This document shows positions 58,316 through 64,000 of a stretch of DNA of 64,000 nucleotides, one piece after another (the stretch's first letter is position 1; every line of letters starts with the position of its first letter). This stretch comes from JAFAZJ01 sp050183765 (GTDB lineage Bacteria > Pseudomonadota > Alphaproteobacteria > Reyranellales > Reyranellaceae), in the NCBI GenBank assembly GCA_050183765.1, contig JBFXAZ010000012.1:13070-77069 (forward strand), read 5' to 3'. Below the pieces are notes generated by a model. It was not told the origin of the DNA and searched no databases. It saw only the letters and a program-made list of their open reading frames with translations. Both the position numbers and the translations under genes were made by a program.

Positions 58316-58789
58316 CTACTCTTGCGCGTGAGGCGACGTTGGCGCATTCGGCGCCGGAACAGCCATGGTTTCGGTGACGGCGAGCTTGGCCATGATCACA
58401 TGATGCTCGCGCTGAAGATGGGCCAACGCGACTGGTGAAAGGCCGGGCTGATCGCGCAGGAAGCGGCAGAAGCGGTCCGCTTCGATGAGGAAGTGAACGT
58501 TGGTCGTCGGCTCGGCGTCCCAATAGGCGGAGATCAGCGGATTGAGCGCGTCGCCGAGCGCCGTGCAGGTCTCGGGCAGGTTGAGCGCCACCGGGGCGAG
58601 GCGATTGGCGCGGTAGAGCATGCAGTTCGCCTCCATGCCCTTGCTGGCGGCGATGCCGGCCAGCCGCCGCCACTCCTTGTCGGTCAGGTCGTAGCGCGCG
58701 CGCAGAATGTCCGGCGTCGCGCGCACCGCGCGGCACAGCGCCGGCGACGCGGTGAGATCGGCGAGCGCCATCTGGAAGTCGACGAGCAT
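58316..58789 (-). CDS. Partner protein of DUF692 oxidase (HvfC/MbnC/TglI-like role)
   Basis: The 157-residue protein begins MLVDFQMALADLTASPALCR and has KGMEANCMLYRANRLAPVAL and LPETCTALGDALNPLISAYW. Its N-terminal half resembles the DUF2063/putative-DNA-binding domain of proteins encoded with DUF692 enzymes, which recruit the precursor peptide. ATG 58789 overlaps the DUF692 stop by one base (TGATG), so it is the third gene of the cluster. A remnant second copy of its 3' end lies at 57276. A few cysteines (C19, NC near 55, C in ADRFCRF) are present. Confidence 0.75.
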   Translation of the reverse strand: MLVDFQMALADLTASPALCRAVRATPDILRARYDLTDKEWRRLAGIAASKGMEANCMLYRANRLAPVALNLPETCTALGDALNPLISAYWDAEPTTNVHFLIEADRFCRFLRDQPGLSPVALAHLQREHHVIMAKLAVTETMAVPAPNAPTSPHAQE

Positions 58790-59691
58790 CAGGCGACTGC
58801 CGCGCGACGGGCTTCGGCCACGCGCGCGGCGAGCGCGTGCATCTGGTCGAGCTCGCGGGCGATGCCGTCCAGGCCCAGCCGCTTGTGGTAGGACTCGTGA
58901 TACTCGAAGGTGATCGCCGCGAGGTTGGGAAAGCGCGGCGCCCATTCCTGCGCCCATGCCCAGACCGGTGCCGGCGTCGGCCGCGAGTGGGAATCGGTGT
59001 GGAAGTCCTTGAGCCGGTCGCCGCCGGCGAGGTGGATCTCCACGACGATATTTGGGTCAAGTTCGGCCAGGTACGCCTCGGCCGAGATCCCCTGGTTCAG
59101 CGTGTTGGCGTAGAGGTTGTGGAGGTCCAGCAGCATGCCGCAGCCGGTCTCGGCGTGCAGGCGGTTGAAGAAGTCGGGCTCGCTCATGTCCGGTTCCGGA
59201 ATGGGCGAGAAGATGGTGCTGTTCTCCAGCAGGATGCGCGTGCCGAGCGCCTCGCCCAGCCGCTTCACCTTGCCGCCGATCAGCGCCAGCGTCTCCTCGT
59301 CGAGCACCACGGGCAGACCCATGCCGGCCTGCGCGTTGGGGATGCTGCGGTTGGGCACCAGGAACATGCTGAGGTGCTCGCTGTACCAGCGGTAGCCGAA
59401 GCTGCGGTGCGAGGCCACGACCTCGTCGAGCAACCCCTCGTCGAGCGGCATGGCGCTGGGCAGCGACAGGCCGATGCCATGGCCGATGACGGCATGGTCT
59501 TCGGTGTAGCGCCGCAATTCATCGATCGCGGCGCGGGAGTGGCTGAAGCGCCGGGCGGCCCCGACGCCGAAATCGTACCAGAGCCGATCGGGGATGACCT
59601 CGACGAAGTCGACGCGCGCGCCGAGTGCGTCGAGCACGAGCGGGATGGCCGGGTTGTAGAGCAACCCGACCAGGGGCGTAGCGGGCGTCAT
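58789..59691 (-). CDS. DUF692 multinuclear iron oxidase (MbnB/HvfB/TglH superfamily)
   Basis: A TIM-barrel enzyme of the MNIO family, which modifies cysteines or other residues of ribosomal peptides with two or three iron ions. Metal-ligand blocks are readable: VIGHGIGLSLPS, YRWYSEHLSMF, TRILLENSTIF, MLLDLHNLYANTLNQG, VVEIHLAGGDRLKDFHTDSH and ITFEYHESYH. The 300-residue length is normal. ATG 59691 lies 16 bases after the stop of the small peptide gene; the frame is open to 59739 but that overlaps the peptide gene. The partner gene follows directly. Confidence 0.93.
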   Translation of the reverse strand: MTPATPLVGLLYNPAIPLVLDALGARVDFVEVIPDRLWYDFGVGAARRFSHSRAAIDELRRYTEDHAVIGHGIGLSLPSAMPLDEGLLDEVVASHRSFGYRWYSEHLSMFLVPNRSIPNAQAGMGLPVVLDEETLALIGGKVKRLGEALGTRILLENSTIFSPIPEPDMSEPDFFNRLHAETGCGMLLDLHNLYANTLNQGISAEAYLAELDPNIVVEIHLAGGDRLKDFHTDSHSRPTPAPVWAWAQEWAPRFPNLAAITFEYHESYHKRLGLDGIARELDQMHALAARVAEARRAAVA

Positions 59692-59707
59692 CCCCGTCGA
59701 CGGTGTC

Positions 59708-59959
59708 TCAGCCGCGGAACGCTTCACCGAGCTGGACATCGATGACTTGCTCGAAGTCGCGTTCCCAGATGACGTCGATGATGCCCGACAGGCAGGCGCA
59801 GCCCGTCAGGCCCTTGATCACGTCTTCGACCAGCACCTTGTCGATGCGGACCATGTCGTCGGGCGTCAGCTTGCCCGGATGCAGGACGCGGACGGCCCGG
59901 TTGGAGCCCTTCTCGGCAACAAGAATTTGAGCGCTGCGGTGCTTGGGTGCGATGGCCAT
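59708..59959 (-). CDS. Candidate RiPP precursor peptide with Cys-Ala-Cys core (83 aa)
   Basis: A small soluble protein MAIAPKHRSAQILVAEKGSN ... DKVLVEDVIKGLTGCACLSG followed by IIDVIWERDFEQVIDVQLGE. Its only cysteines are Cys54 and Cys56. It is the first gene of an operon with a DUF692 oxidase and its partner protein, the order of known MNIO systems (precursor-oxidase-partner). AAGGGA precedes ATG 59959; a GTG at 59977 is an alternative start. The assignment as substrate is inference: it matches no methanobactin, bufferin or TglA-type precursor that I know, and unlike bufferins it has no export signal. Confidence 0.65.
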   Translation of the reverse strand: MAIAPKHRSAQILVAEKGSNRAVRVLHPGKLTPDDMVRIDKVLVEDVIKGLTGCACLSGIIDVIWERDFEQVIDVQLGEAFRG

Positions 59960-60174
59960 GGTGAATATTCCCTTCACTCTAATGAAGTTGTGAAAAAGGA
60001 AGCCAAGTACACTGAACTTCTACATTCGGGCTGCTTGGCTCAGCCGAATTTCCGTGAACAGTTCAGAAGCCGAAGGCCGATTAATCCCCAAAGCCTATGT
60101 TCAATCGATACCGGGCGCCAGCGCAAAAGACATGAAGAAAGTTTCACCTCTGTTGCAACTCGTCGGAGCTTGCG

Positions 60175-60205
60175 AAAAAACGGCCCCGCGAGAACCGCGG
60201 GGCCG
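60175..60205 (-). terminator. Rho-independent terminator after ompA-like gene
   Basis: CGGCCCCGCG at 60181-60190 pairs with CGCGGGGCCG at 60196-60205 around a five-base loop; on the minus strand it is followed by six U. It lies 82 bases past the OmpA stop. Confidence 0.9.
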
Positions 60206-60286
60206 TCAGTTCATCGAGCGCCGCTCCCGGCACCCGATCGTGGACGGCATGGACCCGGGGGAGGTAGGCCCTGCCGTCGGGTTTCC

Positions 60287-61249
60287 TTACTGAAGCACGA
60301 TCTCGACGCGCCGGTTCTGCGGCTCGCGCACGCCGTCGGCGGTCTGCACCAGCGGCTGGCTCTCGCCGCGGCCGGCGATGGTGATGGCGGAGGCGGCGAT
60401 GCCGTCGCGTACCAGCTCGTCCTTGACGGCGTTGGCGCGGCGCAGCGACAGGGCCATGTTGTAGGCATCGGCGCCCGAGCGGTCGGCGTGGCCGGTGACG
60501 CCGATGCGCGTCTTCTGGCCGGCCTTGGCGTCCGACGCTGCCTTGCGGATGGTCTCCGCCGCCGTGGCCGTGATGGTCGAACGGTCGAAGTCGAAGAACA
60601 CCATGTAGTTCGACGCCGGCGGCGTGGCAGCCGGGGGCGGCGGCGGCGCGGCGGCGGGGGCGCCGCCGAACTTGTAGGCCACCGTCAGCATCGCGGAGTG
60701 GTTGCGATAGCGATAGCCGACGCCGTTGACCGAGGGATCGGTCGTGGCGAAGTACTTGTAGTCGAGCGAGACGCGCACGCTGTCGAACATCATCGCGCTC
60801 ACGCCGGCGATGCCCTGGTAGGCGAACTCGGTCTGGCCGCTGGTGACGCGGGCGATGCCGACGCCGGCGCCGAGATGCGGCTGGACGAAGAAGTCAGGCA
60901 GGAAGTCGTACAGCACGTTGACCATCGCGGCGATCGACTCGACCCGGCCGACGCCGAAATTCGAGTTCACGCCGTTGCGGCGATAGGGGATTTCCAGCTC
61001 GACGCGGGGGCCGACGAAATCGTAGCCGACCACGGCGCCTACCGCGAAGCCGGTGCGCGAGGTGCCGAAGGTGCCCGCGGTGTACGGATTCATGTTGCGC
61101 ATGAAGTTCAGGCCGCCTTCGACGCCGACATAGAAGCCGGGCGACGAATTCGCGGGCTGGCCGAACAGGGTCTGCGCGTGCAGTGGTGCGGACATCGCGG
61201 CGGCGGACAGCACGGTGCCGGCCGCAAGGGTCGCTTGCCAGGTTTTCAT
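60287..61249 (-). CDS. OmpA-family outer membrane protein
   Basis: A 320-residue protein. Signal MKTWQATLAAGTVLSAAAMS ends PLHAQ. Residues about 25-205 form an eight-strand beta-barrel (PGFYVGVEGGLNFMRNMNPY, VGAVVGYDFVGPRVELEIPY, AMLTVAYKFGG). A proline/alanine linker (APPPPPAATPP) leads to an OmpA peptidoglycan-binding domain with FFDFDRSTITATA and TGHADRSGADAYNMALSLRR. It tethers the outer membrane to the wall. GAGGAG lies upstream of ATG 61249. A terminator follows. Confidence 0.95.
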   Translation of the reverse strand: MKTWQATLAAGTVLSAAAMSAPLHAQTLFGQPANSSPGFYVGVEGGLNFMRNMNPYTAGTFGTSRTGFAVGAVVGYDFVGPRVELEIPYRRNGVNSNFGVGRVESIAAMVNVLYDFLPDFFVQPHLGAGVGIARVTSGQTEFAYQGIAGVSAMMFDSVRVSLDYKYFATTDPSVNGVGYRYRNHSAMLTVAYKFGGAPAAAPPPPPAATPPASNYMVFFDFDRSTITATAAETIRKAASDAKAGQKTRIGVTGHADRSGADAYNMALSLRRANAVKDELVRDGIAASAITIAGRGESQPLVQTADGVREPQNRRVEIVLQ

Positions 61250-61411
61250 TGATATCTCCTCCGAGGGCTGGACGATCAGCCCGTGGAGAGAAGGCGCTGG
61301 ACGCGCGAACGTTGCGTGTGCCGGATTTTTCGGCCAGCTTGTGTGGCTTCCCGGCAACAGATGCCCGCAGCGCGCGTGAAGGTTTCCGGGCCGCGTGGCT
61401 CCGGCGACGCG

Positions 61412-62176
61412 TCATGAGCGCCGCTGGAGGGCCGTGTCCCTCGGCTTGCGGCCCCAATGGATCGCCACGATGCCCAGCGAAAGGCGCTCGAAGCCGACAT
61501 CGGTGAAGCCGTGACCGGCGATCTCTTCGGCCAGCGCCTGCGCCGAGGGAAACTCGCGGATGCCCTGCAGCAGGTACTTGTAGGCCGACGCATCGCCGCC
61601 CGTCGCCAGCCAGCCCAGCGCCGGCATGCACAGCGACATGTAGGCGAGGTAGGCGCGATGCAGCGGTGCCCAGGCGATGTTGGAGGCCTCGAGCACGACC
61701 AGCCGGCCGCCGGGCTTGAGCACGCGCAAGGCTTCCTCCAGCGCGCGGTGGCGGTCGCAGATCTTCAGGCCGAGCGAGATCGAGTACGCATCGACGCTGG
61801 CGTCGGCGATGCCGGGCATGCTCTCGGCGTCCAGCGTGCGCAGCTCGACACGATCGCGCTGCCCGGCCAGCCGGCGCTGGGCGATCGCCAGCATCTTCGG
61901 GCTGATATCGGATGCGACGATGCGCCGGTCCCGCGTCGATTCGTGCGCGAGGATGCGCTGCACGATGTGGCCGGTCCCGGTCGCGCCGTCGAGCAGCGTG
62001 TCCCACGGCTCGTCGGCGATGCGCCGGGCCACGCGCCGCTTCCAGATGCGATGAATGCCGAAGCTGAAGAGATCGCACAGCACATCGTAGCGCGCGGCGA
62101 TGCGCCCGAAGACGTCGTCATGCTGCCAGGCGAACTCGGCGGCGTTGTCGGCGGCGGGTCGGGCGGGCGCGTCCAT
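61412..62176 (-). CDS. UbiE/COQ5-like class I methyltransferase
   Basis: SAM-binding motif I is LLDGATGTGHIVQRIL, motif post I is IVASDISPKMLAIAQRRL, and motif II/III LKPGGRLVVLEASNI. The segment FGRIAARYDVLCDLFSFGIH and RIW matches UbiE starts, so ubiquinone or menaquinone methylation is possible. ubiE proper usually lies with ubiB; here the partner is an unknown helical gene, so this may be a paralog. The 254-residue gene starts three bases after the upstream gene. Confidence 0.8.
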   Translation of the reverse strand: MDAPARPAADNAAEFAWQHDDVFGRIAARYDVLCDLFSFGIHRIWKRRVARRIADEPWDTLLDGATGTGHIVQRILAHESTRDRRIVASDISPKMLAIAQRRLAGQRDRVELRTLDAESMPGIADASVDAYSISLGLKICDRHRALEEALRVLKPGGRLVVLEASNIAWAPLHRAYLAYMSLCMPALGWLATGGDASAYKYLLQGIREFPSAQALAEEIAGHGFTDVGFERLSLGIVAIHWGRKPRDTALQRRS

Positions 62177-62179
62177 GCC

Positions 62180-62656
62180 TCACACCGCGTAGGTATCGAG
62201 GAAGGCATTCACCGGATCGAGCGCAGCGCGGCCGTGGCCGGCGTGCGCGTGCGTCGCGAAGGCGTGCAGCGCGATTTCGTGGGCGTTGAGGCAGGCGAGT
62301 TCCCGGCGGTCCGCTGCGGGGCCTTCCGCTTCGAGCTGCGCGTAGAGGATAAGATAGGGCAGCAGGGTTTCCGTCATCGACCGGACGGTCGCCGCGAAGC
62401 CGTCGGCTGCACGCTTCTCGCCGCGTTCGCGGCCGCGCTGTCTCTGCGCTTCGTCCGGCGTCGTGTCGATGCCGTGCCGCCGCATCAACGGGATCATGCG
62501 TTCGCGCGTCGTCGCTTCCAGGCGCGCAAGCGTTCGCCAGATCTCGGCTTCGTCGACGTCGCTCGCGCGCTGCGCCAGGACCGAGAAGGTGGCCTCGCCG
62601 CGCACCTCGGCCTGATAGGCGGTCTCGTTGTGTCGGAGATAGGTCGCGCGATCCAT
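62180..62656 (-). CDS. Helical protein of unknown function, 158 aa
   Basis: An all-helical, charged protein starting MDRATYLRHNETAYQAEVRG with E-ARL-like repeats (IWRTLARLEATTRERMIPLM, MTETLLPYLILYAQLEAEGP, ELACLNAHEIALHAFATHAH). Acidic and histidine residues at helical spacing are compatible with a ferritin-like bundle, but no ExxH pair can be placed with certainty. It is upstream of and probably cotranscribed with the methyltransferase (3-base gap). Confidence 0.6.
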   Translation of the reverse strand: MDRATYLRHNETAYQAEVRGEATFSVLAQRASDVDEAEIWRTLARLEATTRERMIPLMRRHGIDTTPDEAQRQRGRERGEKRAADGFAATVRSMTETLLPYLILYAQLEAEGPAADRRELACLNAHEIALHAFATHAHAGHGRAALDPVNAFLDTYAV

Positions 62657-62755
62657 GTCGGTGCGGTGGGGACAGGTGAGGGGCCGGGGCCCGATTTGAC
62701 CGAGGCCGCAGTCTACCGCACGCGCCCCTCACCGCCCATCGAGTCGGGCGCGTGC

Positions 62756-63055
62756 CTATTTCTTGATCGAGTCGACCTTGATGTTCCAGGCCGTGATCGG
62801 GCCGCTGTTGCTGCCCTTGCGCGCGGTGTTGGCGATCGTGCCGGTGCCGGCGATCTTGTGGTTGCTGGCATCGACCAGCATGAACTTGTCGCCGACCTTG
62901 ATGCCCTCGGGCGCGTCTGCGACCGGAATGACGACGATCTCGCCGACTTTCTCCCACTGGAGATTCTTCGCTTTCAAAGGCTTGTCGGACTGTGCCAGGG
63001 CAGCGCCGCCGATCAAGGCCATGCCCGACGCCAAAACCACCTGCCGCCGATTCAT
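62756..63055 (-). CDS. Small exported protein, 99 aa
   Basis: MNRRQVVLASGMALIGGAAL with a double arginine is a signal peptide, cleaved near ALAQS. The mature 75 residues form a compact beta-rich domain (NLQWEKVGEIVVIPVADAPE, IKVGDKFMLVDA, ITAWNIKVDSIKK). Two ATGs (63058 and 63055) are possible; GGAG six bases upstream favours 63055. No family recognised. Confidence 0.65.
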   Translation of the reverse strand: MNRRQVVLASGMALIGGAALAQSDKPLKAKNLQWEKVGEIVVIPVADAPEGIKVGDKFMLVDASNHKIAGTGTIANTARKGSNSGPITAWNIKVDSIKK

Positions 63056-63151
63056 CATTGTCTCCTGGTTGTCGGGGCTTGTCCCGGCACCAGCTTCGCA
63101 TGTCATCAGTCAGGAGTTAGTTGACTTACGAACCGCAGTCGTCGCTCGTCG

Positions 63152-63892
63152 TCAGTGCCGGGCGGCCTGTCGCGCACTCAGCCACTCGTCGGCCGCGATC
63201 CAGGCGCCGTGCAGCGTGCAGCCGGCTTCCGCCAGCGGCAGGAAGGCCTCGGCGATCGCCTCGGCCGGCGGCAGGCTCATCGGGTCCTCGCCCGGGAACG
63301 CCTCGGCGCGCATCTTGGTGCGGGTCGGGCCGGGGTTGATCAGGTTGACGCGCACGTTGGTGCTCTCGACTTCCGCCGCGTAGCACAGCACCAGCGATTC
63401 CAGCGCCGCCTTGCTGGCGCAGTAGAGGCTCCAGTAGGGCAGCGCGCGGCGCGCCGCGCCCGACGTGACGAAGATCGCGCGGCCGGCATCGGACTGGCGC
63501 AGCAGCGGGTCGAGCGAGCGGATCAGGCGGTAGTTGGCGGTGACGTTGATCGCCAGGGTGCGCTCGAAGACCGGCGGGTCGATGTGGCCCACCGGCGACA
63601 GCACGCCCAGCATCGCGGCGTTGCCGACCAGGATGTCGAGCCTGCCGAACTTGCGATACAGCGCCTCGCCCAGCCGGTCGATGCCGGCGCCGTCGGTGAT
63701 GTCGAGCGGCACCAGCGTGGCCTCGCCGCCCTCGGCCTTGATCGCATCGTCGAGCGCCTCGAGCCCGCCCACGGTGCGCGCCACGGCGACGATGTGCGCG
63801 CCCTCGCGCGCGAAGACCCTGGCCACCGCCGCGCCGATGCCGCGCGAGGCACCGGTCACCAGCGCCAGCCTGCCGGCGAGGCGTTTGGTCAT
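63152..63892 (-). CDS. Short-chain dehydrogenase/reductase
   Basis: A classical SDR of 246 residues. The cofactor motif is ALVTGASRGIGAAVARVFAR (residue 12), the NNAG position reads LVGNAAMLG, the catalytic Ser is in AIFVTSGAARR, and Tyr/Lys in YWSLYCASKAALE. The Asp/Arg near residue 37 (AVARTVGG) suggests NADP. The substrate is unknown. It is the last gene; its upstream region has a repeat half-element. Confidence 0.92.
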   Translation of the reverse strand: MTKRLAGRLALVTGASRGIGAAVARVFAREGAHIVAVARTVGGLEALDDAIKAEGGEATLVPLDITDGAGIDRLGEALYRKFGRLDILVGNAAMLGVLSPVGHIDPPVFERTLAINVTANYRLIRSLDPLLRQSDAGRAIFVTSGAARRALPYWSLYCASKAALESLVLCYAAEVESTNVRVNLINPGPTRTKMRAEAFPGEDPMSLPPAEAIAEAFLPLAEAGCTLHGAWIAADEWLSARQAARH

Positions 63893-63906
63893 GAGTGAGA
63901 AGCCTT

Positions 63907-63929
63907 ACCTTACCCCGGAGGGGGAAGGT
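63907..63929. repeat. Half of a type A dispersed repeat
   Basis: The palindromic end with CT-rich and GA-rich arms, followed by GTGCCCGAA, matches the left end of the elements at 35738 and 42022. After CCCGAA the sequence departs from the family, where an insertion-sequence end may begin. Confidence 0.7.
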
Positions 63930-63935
63930 GCCCGA

Positions 63936-64000
63936 AAGGTACGAACCGGGCAGATGGTTGACAGAATAGACCGGTCACATGGTTGACAGGTTTGCTGGTC
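63936..64000. mobile_element. Possible insertion-sequence end (window truncated)
   Basis: ATGGTTGACAG occurs at 63954-63964 and 63979-63989, spaced by 25 bases, with GGTCACATGGTTGACAGG between. Doubled TGTCAACCAT motifs (read on minus) are reminiscent of IS481-type ends. The type A repeat is broken just to the left, as an insertion would do. No transposase is within the window. Confidence 0.4.

Noticed and set aside
60055..60065. TGAACAGTTCA palindrome upstream of the DUF692 cluster as an operator
   Set aside because: Short and unsupported by a second copy; noted only as a possible site.

Overview
The window reads as a high-GC alphaproteobacterial chromosome. The DUF2794 gene, the order TPR_21-bamB-der, GTG starts, many four-base ATGA gene overlaps and the repertoire of peptide, TctC and LLM proteins all fit that class. 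A Rhodospirillales or Hyphomicrobiales-like host is my guess; no rRNA is present to fix it.

Region by region. 1-2.9 kb: end of a BNR/Asp-box beta-propeller gene, an unknown gene, a small lipoprotein and a secreted LpqC-like esterase. 2.9-13.4 kb: a complete peptide-type ABC importer split over two divergent operons (two ATPases on minus; two DUF1028 proteins, binding protein, two permeases, a GntR regulator and an LLM flavin monooxygenase on plus), then a second binding protein. 13.5-16 kb: small membrane and secreted proteins, including an orphan Rap1a/Tai-like protein. 16.1-19.3 kb: XRE-cupin regulator, FAD aromatic hydroxylase and TctC binding protein. 19.4-27.8 kb: kdpFABC-kdpDE for high-affinity potassium uptake, with two extra small membrane-protein genes. 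28-31.3 kb: a DapA-like gene, a TorF-type porin gene broken by an in-frame amber codon, and an ArsC/Spx-like reductase.

31.5-45.8 kb is an anaerobic nitrate respiration locus: a Crp/Fnr regulator divergent from a double NarK, then narGHJI, a parvulin, a small unknown and NnrS, flanked by two paralogous glycine-zipper lipoproteins. An FNR-type box lies 54 bp before narK and a different perfect palindrome lies before the regulator. Palindrome-bounded repeats occur in the narK-narG and narJ-narI gaps and inside the narG 3' end, where one adds about 65 residues to NarG.

45.8-51.1 kb is core: LLM oxidoreductase, DUF2794, TPR_21, BamB and Der. 51.1-54.9 kb is a scrap zone after der: two further copies of the der 3' end, a toxin-antitoxin pair, an intact ISAs1-family element with 10-bp target duplication inside the largest der fragment, and an RTX fragment. 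54.9-60 kb holds a TPR protein, a VOC protein, a protein with clan CD cysteine-peptidase-like motifs, and a three-gene cluster (83-residue Cys-Ala-Cys peptide, DUF692 multinuclear iron oxidase, partner protein) that looks like a RiPP pathway; a second, remnant partner gene lies beside it. 60.2-63.9 kb is ordinary: OmpA, UbiE-like methyltransferase, a helical unknown, a small exported protein and an SDR. The right edge enters what looks like an insertion sequence end inside a repeat.

The most promising candidate for an undescribed system is the DUF692 cluster at 58316-59959 with its neighbouring remnant partner gene and clan CD-like gene.
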